Shown here in pieces: positions 23,697 through 38,600 of a stretch of DNA of 64,000 nt. Source of the DNA: Trochalopteron elliotii (Eukaryota; Chordata; Aves; Passeriformes; Leiothrichidae). How positions within the stretch are numbered: position 1 is the first letter of the stretch; each line of letters opens with the position of its first letter. Under the pieces are notes generated by a model. It was not told where the DNA came from, searched no databases, and was given only the letters and a program-made list of their open reading frames with translations. The position numbers and the translations under genes are program-made. The stretch lies in NCBI GenBank assembly GCA_024734555.1, contig JANPWX010000010.1, positions 2,793,140 through 2,857,139 of the forward strand, written 5' to 3'.

Positions 23697-26600
23697 GTAA
23701 GAGAGGTCTCTTTTTCCTTTTTCTGAGAAGCCAGAGAAGCTTTCCATAGAATTGCAGTATGGTTTGGCTTGAAAGGGACCTTAAAGATCATCCAGTTCCA
23801 TGCCATGGGCAGGGGCACCTTCCACTTTACTGGGTTGCTGCAAGCCAGTCCAATGTCCAACATGGCCTTGAACAGGGTCCCAGGGATGGGGCAGTCACAG
23901 CTTTTTTGAGCAATCTGTGCCAGTGTTTTTGGCTTCTCACCACCTGATCAGAGGACAGCAGCACCAAGGAAGTGTATGGCTGACTGCCTGCGCATGGGAA
24001 TATTTACAGGTCTTATGCAGCATTTAAACCAGGGTGCCGTTTTCAGCTTCTCTTTCTCTTTAGGTTTAGAGTTTTCCTGGTTTAAGCTGTTGCTCTGCTT
24101 GGTGTTAGGGATAGGAAACAGAATTACCATGCTTGAGGAATGGTACCATAGGAAGAGTGTTGGGAACTCTGCTTTTGCAGCCCTGGAAACAGGCACTTCA
24201 CTTTTTACAGATGCCCCTGCACATTCTGAAAGGTCATTTTTCCAAGAAAACCCAAGCATGAACATCAGCAAACTGAGATGCAGACAAAGTCGCTGCTTGG
24301 TGGAGGGCATCAAGTGCTGATGGAAATGACACACATGCAGTTTTGGATAGGATGCACTGGGAAATGATGATGGGAGACACAGAGGTGCGTCATCAGAGAG
24401 TGCAAACTGCCTGGAGACATTTACAGCCCCATCAGGGTGGAAGGTGACTTCCCAGTGTTTCCTAGTTTTAGGGAAATAAAGAGATGGGAGTATCAGAGGT
24501 AGGTTACTAGTGTATAATGTCTGGGGCCATTTACAGCCCATCAGGAGCCAAGCTGAAAAGTAACATCATAGAGTTCTCTAATGTAATGCCAGTTGTGAAT
24601 CTCAGATGGGATGTGTGTAAAGCTCCTCATTTGCTGTGCCAAGACAGTTGTTGAATAGCCCAAAACACAGCAGATCTTTGCGTGTATTCATGTACTGGTA
24701 CACAAACTATAGAACTCTACCTGCACAAAAAGCACACGCTGTGCTTCAGAGCTCACTCAGTTTCTGAGATGGGCCCTTCCAAAATCTGCCACAGAACCTG
24801 AGCCTGAATGGCCACCTTTGAACCAGTATCTGATAGACTGGAGGACTGTGCCATACTGGTCCAGACAGTGGAGCTCTTTGAATGTTTCTTGGTATAGGAT
24901 TGACCCATGCTAAGTGTCAGGAAAATTAATCCACAAACGCCAGAGTTTTATGTCCAAAAAGGAGACAGAGGAGTCCTGTAACTTTATTTGAATAAAGGAA
25001 GAGGCCATTGGGCATTTCCCCCGGGGTCTCTCAAATTTTTAGAGGATGTAACCTCCTTTTTATCCTAATTTCCCAGCTGCATTTCCCTCTCTCTTTCCCT
25101 ATTGGCTGAGGTACTTGAGAGGTACAGACTTCCCAAAACACCTAATACCTAAGACCTCTTCTAATGTATACCTCCCTGCCCTTTTTCTTTTTCTTGTGTC
25201 AATCAGTGGAATTTCTATAGAATTTATGGTTCTTCCCATTGTTTCTTTCATCTCTCAGCAGCCAATTTTATTTATCAGCAGACATACCTTTGTTTGCAAC
25301 GACAAATTTTTCTCATTCCATTTATCAGTCAGTGGAATCTTTCCCATTGGTTTTTTATCTTTCTTTTATCACTCTTCTGAACTACACATTAGTCCAGCTT
25401 GGGCAAGTCAAGAGGCCAGGGGCCATTGCTGGTCACCAGGATGTGTGAAGCTACCTTTTTTTTGGAAAAGAAGCACCAAACAGCCACCCTTGGTGCCATT
25501 GTGTACTTGTGCTATAAATTCTGGGTGTCTCCCTGAGCAGAAGAGATCCCATCTGTGATCAGCATTCTAGTGAAGAAGAGATCCTACCCGTGGCCAACCT
25601 TCTGCCACCAGAGAACACCTGGCAGGAGAAGACACAAATGTATCTTGGCAAGAGAGATGGACATCTGTCAAGAGCCATGCAGCCTTGGACACAGTTGGCC
25701 AGAATGGGACATTTTGGAGTACTCCATGATTCCCTTTCTATCCCTCCATCTGCATTTCCTTCCACAGCCCATGGTTCAGTTGGGATGCAGTAGAGATGTG
25801 GTCACAGTGTTAACAGGGGATCCAACAGCAGATCCCCATTCCCAACGTGGATGCAGTTGGGGCTTATGGAGCTTCAACAGTATTTTACAATAAAACAATT
25901 TGTACTTGAGGTTTTCCCCTTCTTGGTATTGGGAGCAAGCTGACACTTGACTTTCCAGAGATGGAAATGACTTCTAAAGCCAGCAGAATGACTGCAAATG
26001 GCCAGGAGGGAGGAATCCTCTGCAGTTATAGGAGTTACTTGCAAGCACAGGCTCTGCCTCCTGCAGGGGAATGCAACTTGCTCTGAATGAGGATGAGACC
26101 CAAACCCACTTCTCCTCCCAATGGCTGACCTTCAAGAGCTTATCACCTTTCCCTGGAAGAATTTGATTTGTTGTTTGGGGGGTTTTGTGTGCTTTTGCAT
26201 TGTTTGTTTAATTTTTGTTTTGTTTGTGGTTTTTTGCACTTTTTGTTTTGTTTGGTTTCCTTTGCTTTGCTTTTGTTTTATTTTTGGGTTTGGTTTGGGT
26301 TTCTTTTGGTGATACAATCTGAAACCAAAAGCAGTTAAGAAATGCTCATAAGAAGGGCATTAGGAAGGTGATAACAAAATCCTATGAAGCAATTCCAGCT
26401 GGTTTGGTTCATTTTACAAAGTTTCTTTAAACCTGGAGCTTTCCACCCAAAAATTCCCAGTTTAACAAGTGCATAAGCTAGATGCTAAGAGATTATCTTA
26501 TTTTCATCCCATGAGCTGCCAAACACTTCTAGTTCCACTGCTATAATCCTCAATCACAGAGCTCAGACGTTCAGTGGGCAGGATTTAGCTGCTGGCTGTT

Positions 26601-29600
26601 CCTTAGTTTGGGAGACAGGCTTGTGCTTCTGCTGCCATAAACAGGCTTCTGAAACACCCTTTTTACCGCTGCACAGCCCTCTGGCCAGAGATCCCCGCAG
26701 CACTGATTGCAGGCAGCTGTTGCTATGGTTGTGCAAATGCATCCCCTAAGAAACCAAGCACTTGGGGGAGTGACTCATTCATTCCTGGCGGGATGCTGGG
26801 TGAGGGCAACAACTCAGCCCCAGTGCTGGCAAGGAGGTCTGCTCCAGCATCCCTTGCAACAGGCAGGCATTGTCCGTACTGCCAGTTTTCTCGAGGATCC
26901 TCCTGACAAGAGCATGGAGACAAAAGGTTGCATTTATTTCACAGGCTGACAGCTGCTGGAGGAGGAGTGCAAGGTGTAAGAATGGGTTGCAGGGCATGGA
27001 CTGGGGGTCCCATTGCCTTCCCAGTACATGATCTGAGAACTGACCAGTGCCCCCTCATAATAGAGTGGAACCAGGCTACTGCAGAGAACTGAAATCAGCA
27101 GGCTGATGCCCAAGCCTACTGCTTCCTTCTGCCTCTCTCATTCCCACTCTCTACTGGGCATAGACACCCATCCAGACACACTGTGCAGAACTATGAGTGC
27201 AGGACTGAACCATGGCAAACAAACCCAGTGCAGGGGCAGTAGACCTGGGCATGCTGCCTCTGCAGACCCAGCGTACCACATCCAGCCTTTGAACCTTTGA
27301 GTCATCAGGGTTGGCTCAAAGGGCACATGGTACCAGCATGATCAGGCTTCCTTGGCAGCTGAGTGTAGTCCACAGCTTGTCCAGATCAGCTGTGCCCAAG
27401 GGTGCAGTATTTGTGTAGGTGGCCACAATCAGGGACTCCAGACTGGCACTGAGGACCTCAGCAACATGTGTCTTAGAAGCATTCAAGGCCAGTTTGGAAT
27501 GGACTCTGAACAACCTGGTTTAGTGGAAGGTATCCCTGCCCATGGCAGGGCAGCTGGAACTTGATGATCTTTAAGATCCCTCTAACCCAATGCATTTTGT
27601 GATAATCTTGCAAACCCTCCTGACAAGTGCAGTATGAATCTGACTCATTTTGGGGTTGTTGCAATAACAAAAACCTCTTTCTGTGGGCTGCAGTTTTCCC
27701 TATTTCAGGCTGAATTAACAAATCTTTGGTTAGGAGCACTTTGATGGGACATGGTCCCTGCTTAGACTTGGCCAGAAAAGTCCTCCGTGTGCTTTGAAAC
27801 CCATGGCTGCTTTGGAACCCGTGGCTCCCTTGGAGCCCATGGCATATTTGTGCTCTCTGTGGTATGGCCATTTTCTTGTCCAGAGAGGGATTTATAGCTC
27901 ACAGCAAAACTACTCAGCATAAGCAGCCCACCACTTCATTTTTGCTATGAGCTTCTTTGAAGGAATCCACCCCAGGAAACCACTTGACCAGTGAAAAAAT
28001 CCAAGAAAGCTATCAAATACACATGGATGTGTCTTTCTTTGCTGAGTCCCATATAGCCATGGAGATGCGGGATGTTGGGTCCTGGACCATGAAAAGTTGC
28101 TGCACTCCTGCTCAACAGGCGCACTGCAGAGTCCAGGATCATCCTATGAATGCTTCATCCAGACCCAAACCTCACCATGGACAGCCATAGAGAAACCTTC
28201 CTGAATCTGGACTCACAAGAAAGTGCAAGATTTAGGGTCTGCATATGACATTCCTTCTTGTCAGGGATCCTTTGGTTTTAGTTTTGGTTTGAAGCAGTCT
28301 CCACTTTCCATGACAATGTAGACAGTGAAGCAGCTAATCTCAGCCCAACTCAGAATTATCGGGCTGTTTTCAGATAACACAACTGAAGCATCTGCAGTGA
28401 CTTGCATGATGCCCTTAACCCTGCTCTTACAGCCCTTGTCTGCCTTGAAAGAGCTCTGTGTAAGGGCTGAAGCCATTTTATAGCAACTAAGTGTGTGCCA
28501 TTGGGCTATAGCACAGGAGTTTAGAATTGCAGAAGGAGATGAGGATCACATCAGTTCTGTTTGCAACCTCACACCCGAACTTGCCCATTTCTTCTGAGCA
28601 GTGGGACTGGTGGTGGTGGATTCAGTCTGGAGACCTGACATGACTTTTGGGAAGCAGTAATAGAGCTCTGTGGCAAATATCCTGCCATTGGTGGCCCAGA
28701 AATTGTTGGTGTCCAAACAGTGGTACAAAGTTCCTCCTTCTCACCAAATTACAGACCATAAATAATCAGGTGCCTGTCTAAGGCTGGAATTAGTTTGGAT
28801 GCAGATTTATCTGTACATTTTCTGGAACCTTCCTGTCTCTTTGGTCCCATCCACAGTAACTTTCAGACTGACAGTCTATTCTGGGACAGGAAATGGACTC
28901 ATTTCTCACAGAGTACCAAAAGGTTTCAAAAGGACAAAAACCCCCCAAACCTTAAAATTGTGAAAGTGACTGAGTGCAAATTCTGCTCTGGGAGAAAAGA
29001 AGTTGAATTGCAAATGATTCAATGAAGAAATTAATAATTATATAATCGTGAGATAAAACATGGATTTGGACCAGAACTGCTCCTTCATTTTGCAGAATGT
29101 ACTTTGAACTTTGCACAGTATGATAAAAAGAGAATTAGGCACTGCATAGTTTTGCAGCAGACCTGATGACCTGGCTCCCAGGTGCAGTAAAATTGTGTTT
29201 ATTTATCATGTGGACCCAGCATTTCATGTTCTATGCAGCTCTTGAGAGTTATAGTCTATATCTGTGGCATTTGAAAAAGCAGTGTGAGCAGCAGGTTGAG
29301 GGAGAAGATTGTCTTGTTCTGTTCCACTTTTGTGAGACTCCAATTGGAGCGGGTCTAGAGGAGGCCATGGAGATGCTTCAAGGACTGGAGCCCCTCTCTT
29401 CTGGAGGCAGGCTGGGACAGCTGGGTGTGTGCAGGCTGGGAAAGCTGGGGGTGTTCAGCCTGGAGAAGAGAGGGCTCTGGGGGGACCTTAGAGCCTCTTC
29501 CTGTGCTATAGGGGCTCCAAGGAAACTGGAGAGAGATTTTGGACAAAGGTCTGGAGGACAGGACAAGAGGAAATGCCTTCCCACTACCAGAGGGCAGGGT

Positions 29601-32600
29601 TAGATGGGATATTAGGAAGAAAATCTTGGCTGTGATGGTGGTAAGGCCCTGGCACAGGTTGCCCAGAGAAACTGTGATTGCCACATCCTTGGAAGTGTCC
29701 AAGGCCAGATTTGAGGGGACTTCTATGATTCTGTTAAAAGTGTGGCACCAGGTGTGATCAGTGTTTCTTTCTGACCTGCATGATGCATTATAGGTGAGAT
29801 CTGTTGCTTTTCCAAGAGCTGCAGATTTTTTCCCACTGCAAAATTCTTAGTGCCTACCCAGCTGCCTGCTGCAGTGTCTCTACTTTTAGGAAGACATGCA
29901 ATCCCATTTCAGCTTTAAGGGGATTTAGGATCCTGTTAGATTATTGCACTTAACCCCCCCCACAGGAATTATTGGTACCATCATGACAGTGTTTTAAAAA
30001 AGGGCAAGGATTTGCTTTTCCATGCAAAGCTTTGTAGTCAGGGTGATTTATCACCAAAAAAATGCTATAAACATGAACTACTTATTTATCCTTATGTGAA
30101 AGCAAACAGGACGTACATGAAGGTCTTAGATGACAACATGCTATTCCACTTCTCTGACAAGCCTTAGCTGAGAGGAGGTGTAGAAAGAAGGTATCAGGTG
30201 ACTCCCAAAGATGGAAAAGATGTCTCAGAGTATGAGGGTGTGGATACATCTATATCACAGCTGAAGCTGAGCAGGGCATCTCCATCCTCATATCTTCCAG
30301 CTCTGGGTAGTGGATCTGAAACGAAGACCCTAAGTAGAACGAAATATACAAAACATTATGTAGTTCATGAGCTGGGGAAGGCAAGAGACTTGGATGAATT
30401 TTCAGGTTTTCTTAAGCTCAGTCTTCCCCTTCACAAGCATTACCAAAGGTTCCAGAGGGACAGATGGAGAGGACACAATGCTCTTCCCAGGCACACATCT
30501 GCTGTACCAGGTGGAAGCTTGGTGGCCACCATCACTTTCCAGTATCTGCAGAGAGACAGTGTTGGGCTTGGGTGGGATTTTACGTTACAAGTAATGTTTG
30601 TTTGCACGAAGACTTTTGTTTGCTTGTTCTCATGCCAAAACACAGGGTATAAGGGAGGTGGGAGGTAGAGGTCAAAGCTGGGCACTAACTGGAGAAAGTC
30701 CCAAGTCATGGAAGTCTTAGAGAATGAAATAGAGCATTCTTATAAGATTCATGGTGACATGAAGTTGAAATAACTGAAAATCCTCTAGAGTCCAAGATCA
30801 GAGTTAAGATTGAACCTGAGAAGTGGAGGAAAGGGTCCAAAATCAATAATAAAAAACTCAGTAAAGAGTGAAATCTTAATCTATGGGTATAAATCATGGA
30901 CACAATTAAAATGGGGAATCATTAGTTCAGGATAAAGCTATTGGGGACTGTACAAACTGGACATAGGACCCTTTTTGCTGCCATTGCAAAGTATCAAGTG
31001 TCATCAGGGGGTATTAACAGGAGTTTTGGGGTAAAACATGGCCACTATCATTGCAGAGATCAGTCTGACTCCAGAGAAAAGCAAGACAGCAAAGGCATAG
31101 AGAGCTGATCCATATGAACACTGAATGGAGTGAGATTCATCAATCTTTTGGGAGGAGGGGGGACATGGTGGCCTTTGGAAAAATTGGTGGTTGCTACAAG
31201 GGAGGTGCTTGGTGTCTTTTCATGCTCCTGGAGCAGATTGAAAAGAAACCACTTCTGCATCAGAGGTGCCTTCACACTGATAAATTCAGCAACAAGCCCA
31301 GTGGAGGCTCCATCCCAGGACAAAAATACCTCTACAAATGAACCATTCCTCTCCCAAAGTCCACCTAATCCAACTATGCTGGCTTTTCTTTCAGCACAGT
31401 GCTGTACAGCTGTCTTCATCACACTCTTCTTCACTCGTTTTTGGCTGGTCAGTGCCCTCTATGCTGCATGGTGGTTCATAGACAGGGAGAAACCCAGCAA
31501 GGGTGGGCGGCGGATCCATGTCCTGCGCAACTGTATTGTTTGGAGGTACATGAGGGACTATTTCCCCATCACGGTAAGTGCCACTGGTCCATTGGCTTTT
31601 CACTGTTTCAGGGACCAGCTTTGTCCTCGGAGTCTGGATACAGTCTGGGGCCAGCAATCATGGCATGGGGTGCTGGACTTTGGTGTTGCAGGATAATCTT
31701 CCCAGCTCCCAGATTACTCAAAAGCACAGTAAAAAATGGGGATTACTATTTTTACAAACCACATCCTTCAATCATCTGGCTTTTCTGCACCTGTTTAATC
31801 TTGCTTCATTCCAGCTGTTAGGGAAATCTCACCTTTGTTTTCCATGCCTATATTGCAACATTCTTGCCCTTCAGGTTACTCAGAATTTAGCCAATGGGCA
31901 TAGGGTCAAGTTTTAACCCAAATCCAAGAGATCCTGGGTGCCCTGCAATGTCAGTATCCCATTCTGCGGAGAAGGGCGATGGATGGGTAAAGCTGGGGGT
32001 GCACTAGGCAGTGTCACAGAGCTGCTGTTTTCTTGAGAGGGACTCCTTTGATATTCCCTGATTTACTTAATGTATGTGGCTGGCCTTTGCCCTTACTCTT
32101 TTATCTGGTATCCTCTTGGCATGGTATGGATGCATGGAGCAGCAGCAAATCCTGCCTCAGAGCCCTCACAAGTTGGTACAAATCTGAGCAATGCAGCAGA
32201 AGAGCTCATGGATTGTGCAAGGAAGAGAGCTTCAAGGATAGACCAGGCAATGGGAATTTCTAAGATAATTCCTTTAGGAATACATTGCCTGTTGAGAGAA
32301 CTCAGATGAGATGCACCCAGCTGGTCAGAGATAACCTGGAGTCAGAAGCTGGGTGCTGTAGTCTAGGGTAATGAACTTGGGAGCCCAAAAAGTCAAAGAA
32401 CCCACCAGCCCAAAGGAAAAAATAAGAACCCAGCCTGAGAGTCCATCCTGCATGGAGTAGGGCCTGGAAAAAGGTTTAGGGGGAGCTGGAGCAAAGTGAG
32501 GATCAGAGATGACATGCCAATCAGCTTTGCTGCTCAAACAGAAATAACCCTCTTCTCTGCTCTCATAAGATCACACCTGGAATACTCTGCACAGTTCTGG

Positions 32601-35600
32601 TGCCCCCAACATAAGAAGGTTAAATGGCACTTCTGAGGCAAGACCAGAGGAGGGCACCAAGTCAATAAGGGGACTGCAGGACCTGCCATATGGAGACGAC
32701 TGAGAAAGTTGGGGCTGTTCATCCTGGAGAAGGTTATGTGGACACCACAGAGGACCTTCCAGTATCTGAAGGGGCCTTACAGGGAAGATGGAGAGAGACT
32801 GTTCATCAGGAACTACAGTCATGGAACAAGGGGGAATAGGTTCAAACTGTTAAGAGAGTAGATTTAGATGGGATGTTGGGAAGAAATGCTTGGCTGTGAG
32901 GGTGGTGAAGTCATGGTACAGGTTGCCCAGAGAAGCTGTGGCTGCCCCATCCCTGGAAGTATCCAAAGCCAGGTTGGATGGGGCATGGAGCAACCTGGTC
33001 AAGTGGAAGGCATCCATTCCCATGGCAGGGAGTGGAATTTTACAGTCCCTTTGATACTGAAATCAGCCAGAAAATAAACTTTCTAACCTAATTTGAAGTG
33101 TTAGAAAGCAGGCATTCTTTATCTCTGCAGGACACATTGCAAGGATGTCTCCTTTAATCTAGTGTGTGGGGTGAGGCTTTACAACACTATAATAATATAT
33201 ATTCATTAAAATGTGTCTCCTAGTTCATACATAAACATCACTTTTCCTAGAACTAATTTGCATGCATCTGTCTCCTACTGGAAATCATTTTATGATCCTG
33301 GAGAGTCCTCTAAAGGGATCTCTGGTGGTCCTATTCAGTCAATATTTCAATTTTAAGGGTCAACTTTCCTTGAACTTATTCTTTGGGCATGTGCTGTTGC
33401 TTCTTGTTACCTAACTTGCAAAAAATCCACTGTAACCCTCTTTATCTGTTCCTCCTCTGGTAAGCTACATCTACCATCCAGTGTGCATGCCTTTATATTC
33501 TTCCTTTTTTTTTTTTTTTGCTAGTTAGTCTTTAAGCTCTATTCAGCAACTTCAGGGGAACTGAAAATTTCTATTCTCTATGTTATTTAAAAAAACATAC
33601 AGTAGTCAATTATTTATGTGACTGCAATAATTATATGCAGTATATATTCTGTAAATTATTTGTGGCCGTAAGCCACCACTTGTGAAGTGTTGGACCAACC
33701 CCTCTGCTGAAATTTAGCTGTCAGCTCAGCCCAGCAATGACCCTTCTCTTGTTCCTTTCTAAAGAACATGGAATCTCACTCCTGAATGCCTCACTGCATT
33801 CCGTTGTCTGTACTTTCTTGTAGGAGGACCACTAACACCAGTAGAGGGAGCATGGTATGGGGTTTGGCTGCAGCTCCCTGGATTGAGGGTGGAGAGGGCT
33901 CCATGGAGCCTTCCTCCCCACTTCTCTGGGAGAAAACAGGAAGTTCCACGAAAGGACAGTAGAAAAATTTAAAAGAGGTATAATACAGAGAACATTACAA
34001 CCAAGCAATTACATAACACTATTTCTCAAAAATATTTTCTCAGTCATAGAATTATGGAATCATAACATGTTTTGGGTTGGAAGAGGCCTCAATGATCATG
34101 TAGTTCTAACCTCCCTACCATGGGCAGGGACACCTTCAGCTAGACCAGGTTGCTCCAAACCCTGACCAACTTGGTCTTGAAAACTTCCAGGGATGGGGCA
34201 AACACAGCTTCTCCGGGCAACCTGTGCCAGGGCTTCAGCATCCTCATGGTCAAGCATTTCTGCCCAATATCCCATTTAACCCTGCTCTCTGGCAGTGGGA
34301 AGCCATTCCCCCTCATCCTGTCCCTTCAGGCCCTTGTCCAATATCCCTCTTTTGCTCTTTTTGAGCCCCTTTAGCAGGGAGATAAAGCCACTAGCAGGGG
34401 CTCTAAGGTCTCACCTTTTCTTCCTCAGGCCAAACAACTCCACTTGCCCAAAGTCCCAGCACAAGGGACACAAGGAAGTGAGATCTGGGGACACAGATTA
34501 GGTTGGTGTCCAGGACTCTGGGCTGTATTTATGTGTAGATGGAGTTTGTTAAGCCCTGGAGAATTAGGCATTCTGGGAAGATTAAGTATGGCTCCTAATC
34601 CTACCAGATCCCAGCAGCAAACTTAGCATGGTCAAGTGTTTGAGGGCAGCAAGTGCTGCCTGCTGTCTTATTTTTGGAAACAGCTTTAAACACTGCTTTT
34701 AAGGGATCCCTGTGCATGTTTGCTGTCTTGGAAGCAAAGAGAGGTTGGGATGAGCTATCTGTTTTCTGGGCACTGTGAATTTGCAGTGTGCTGTCATACA
34801 CGGAGCATGTGAGTGCTGAGCCAGGCCACCACAGTGTGTGCAAGATGCACCTTCTGCTGATACCACCCTTGCATAAGTACCACTTTGCTGTTGGATTTAT
34901 CCCCCTGGGAGCTGACTACATTTCGATTAATGATTTGAGAATTAGAGTCAGGAAGGACCCAAATGAGCTTGAGTGTTTTTAAAAAAGGATGAGAAAAACT
35001 GCAGTGAGAAACCAAGTCAGGGTCCAATGCATTGCCCAGGGAAGTAATTTCTACTTAATTCCCTGCATTTTAAACCTATTCTAATCTTCTGTTGTTGTTG
35101 TTATTGTTGTTGCTTTTGGTTTTGGTTTTGTTTTTGTTTTTGTTTTTGTTTTTGTTTTTGTTTTTGTTTTTTTTTGTTTTTAAATATGCCCTCATTATAG
35201 TCCTTCAATTGGCCTGGAATTGTTTCAAAATCATGTAGATGTGGCACTAGGGAACATGGATTAGTTGTGGCCTTGGCAGTGCTGGGGTAATGAACTTGAT
35301 GGTCTCAGAGAGCTTTTATGACCTAAATGGATATATGAGTCTTCGATTCCAATACATGGCTGAGCTCAGCTGCATTATAGTGTTGTGGAAAATATGCCAA
35401 AAGGGCTTAAAATTAATCTGTTTGAGCTAGAGTATGTCTGAACAGATAACCTGTGGTACCTGCTGTGTTGATGTTGCCTACAGAGTGATTTTAGATGCTC
35501 TGGACTGCTCTATATATGCTATGTTCAAAAAGCAGTCAGTAATCCGTCTGCTGCTGCCCAAACCCTATCTCTATTTTCATAATCCCCTCCTCATCATTTA

Positions 35601-38600
35601 TCAGCACATCTGTATGATGAAGGATACACCCAGCCTAACACTAAAAACAAATTCTGTCCCCATGCCAAGTGAATGGACATCACTGGTTTTTCTCCCCAGC
35701 CCCATCCCATCCTGTCACCATCCTCCCTCATTCAGCCTTGGTGCTTTGGTAACCTCAGATGAGGAAGGTGAAATGGGGAAACTGTAAGCATAAGCTTGAC
35801 AATATTTATCTTTACCACAGTCCTCAAACAGAAGTCACCATCTTTCTTGCTGACTGAAAATTGGGGCTGGATGCTTGGCTTAGGCAAGATATCTCACCTT
35901 TGGATCACACAACTTGGGTCATGAGTCCATTCTAGCAAATTAAGGTCTCAGATAATTTTGGGGACTGTTGTGGTTTTTTAGGTTTCTCAGTGAATTTCTT
36001 CCCGTTGTTATCAGGGAGACGCTGGAAGGGGGAGGGGGAGGTTTTTTGGGTGAATAGTCAGCGATCAAGACACAAAAGGAAGTCTCCTGGCATTCCAGTG
36101 GAGTTGTGGAGTTGGGGAGTTTTTGGCTGGGAAAGTGGGCTTTTTTGTTCAGGGTTTTTTGGGAGTTGTGGCATGATGCCACCATGAGTTGTGAACTCAG
36201 ACCCGAGACTTGGTGGAGGTGGGTCTTACCTTCCTGTCCTCCCTCCTATGAGGGGATTGAGGAGAGCAGTCGTGCGGTGCTGCAGGAGTTCGTGTACTCG
36301 GCTCCAGGACTTTGCTACGCTGCATTTCCTTCCTTCCTTCCTTCCTTCCTTCCTTCCTTCCTTCCTTCCTTCCTTCCTTCCTTCCTTCCTTCCTTCCTTC
36401 CCACCCAAATGAGGCTTTANNNNNNNNNNNNNNNNNNNNNNNNNNNNNNNNNNNNNNNNNNNNNNNNNNNNNNNNNNNNNNNNNNNNNNNNNNNNNNNNN
36501 NNNNNNNNNNNNNNNNNNNNNNNNNNNNNNNNNNNNNNNNNNNNNNNNNNNNNNNNNNNNNNNNNNNNNNNNNNNNNNNNNNNNNNNNNNNNNNNNNNNN
36601 NNNNNNNNNNNNNNNNNNNNNNNNNNNNNNNNNNNNNNNNNNNNNNNNNNNNNNNNNNNNNNNNNNNNNNNNNNNNNNNNNNNNNNNNNNNNNNNNNNNN
36701 NNNNNNNNNNNNNNNNNNNNNNNNNNNNNNNNNNNNNNNNNNNNNGCATCTGGGAGGCTTCATAACACTTTTGTGTTGTAATGTCAGTAATGCTGACAAT
36801 GTCAGTAATGCTGACATTACTGCTTTCCTCTCCCTCCCTCCCTCCTTCCCTCCCTCCCTCCCTGAAAGTTTAAGTTCTTCCCTGAAAGGTTCTTCCAGCC
36901 TCAGCACAGGGTGTCCAAGGCAGTGGTGGAGTCCCCATTCCTGGAAACATTTAAAAGCCATGTGGATACGGCAGCTGGGGACATGGATTAGTGGTGGCCC
37001 TGGCAGTGCTGGGGGAGCATTTGGATTCCATGGTCTTGGAGGTCTTTTCCAACCTAAATAATTTGATTTGTTAGGAAGGCCAAGATCACACTGCATCTGG
37101 GAGGCTTCATAACACTTTTGTGTTGTAATGTCAGTAATGCTGACAATGTCAGTAATGCTGACATTACTGCTGTCAGCAGCCAAAGCATCAGCCAGCATCC
37201 TGACCATGCCAAGGGGAATCTCAAGAAAGTCAGCAAACCCATGGCTCAGCTTGGAGAACACAACCCTGGGCTGGTAACAGCTGCTTTCAGACCACAGGTC
37301 ATACACATTAATTTGGCATTCCTCAGACACCTCTGAGATGAGAAACTGCTCTTATTTCACCAGAAAAACCTTGGGTTTTCTCATGCTCATGCACATGCCA
37401 GCTTGGTTGGACCCTGAAGTACTTTGACAATTATTAAATGTTCAGTTCACTCATAAAGTCCAGAATTGCAAACACCATCCACAGGGTGTGGAAAAGACAA
37501 CTCCTTTGAGGCAGGATGGAGGATAGTCCCACTCCTTGGCACCTCAAACCCAGTTCCATTAGGCAGTTCATCTGGACAGCAGGAGGGAGAGGCTGTGCAG
37601 AGTGACATTATTAACTTTCCTGGAGGTTTGGGAATGGAGACCTACCTCTGCCAGGTGGAGAGGGCATGAGGCAGATAGCGGGAACAATCCAGAAGGGAAG
37701 ATGGAGTTTCTATGTTAAAAGTTTCTGGAGGGAAAAGGGTAGTGTAGAGTCTAGACCTGTGGTGTAAGAGACTTCGCCAAAGTCTCTCCTCTGCTACAGA
37801 TCTCCTTCTCAGTCTTGTACAAACTCTCTGGTTTCTCTGTGACAGTTTTGGCCAAATAATCCAGATGTGAGCAGACTCTGTGACAAAATGAGGGCCCTCT
37901 TTCCCCAGGGATACTGCAGGGGACAGCTCTTGCAGAAACATTACCAAGATCCACCAAATCTTGAGGGACTCAACTGCTACCTTCCAGCTGCCCATGGCTT
38001 AGAGCAGGCAGTCAAAAATCACAGATTCAAAGACTGGGTGATATTGGAAGAGAACTCTAGAGGTCAACATGCCCAACCCACTGCTCAAGCAGGGCCAGCC
38101 AGGGCCAGTTGCCCAGGACCATGTCTTACCACAGAATCAAAAATGGTTTGGGTTGAAAGGGGCCTTAAAATTAATCCTTGTTGGAACAAGGACACCTTCC
38201 ACTAGACCAGGTTGCTCTAAGTCCCATCTAACCTGTCCATGAACACTTCTAGGAATGCGGAAGCCACAGCTTCTCTGGGCAACCTGTGCCAGGGCCTCAC
38301 TCATCATGATGATTCTCATCATAAAAAAATTCTTCCTCATAGCTAGTCTGAATCGTCCCTCTCTTAGTTTAAAACCATTCTCCCTTGTCTTATCACTCCA
38401 AGCACTATCCTTTGTTCTTTCCTCTCCTCCCTCCTCTCCATTGGGATGAGCACCAAGACAGCAGCTGGACATTTCTTTGGGAGTGTTTTAACGAATGTGT
38501 GGTGTTTTACCACAGGCGAACTTTCCCATCAAGGCAATTTGACTGCTCAGAGGCTGCCCTCTTGTGCCACCCTTCCCCCTTCTTGTCTCACTGCACACAC

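Larger units (their letters stand above)
23697..31394 (+). other. MOGAT2: MOGAT2 intron 1 (about 7.7 kb)
   Basis: The intron holds a CR1 fragment 48 bases after the donor, an antisense LTR from 24915, a T/G-rich tract near 26.2 kb, and CR1 fragments near 27.5 and 29.5 kb. Open frames such as 23948-24541 (minus) and 30198-30668 (plus) have no recognisable protein features. I see no exon here. Confidence 0.85.

Noticed and set aside
30198..30668. 156-codon frame in MOGAT2 intron 1
   Set aside because: No recognisable motif, no splice context and low-complexity composition at its end. It is compatible with chance.
36106..37330. Long frames across the second gap (219-377 codons)
   Set aside because: Most of their length is N, and the rest is (TTCC)n and CR1.
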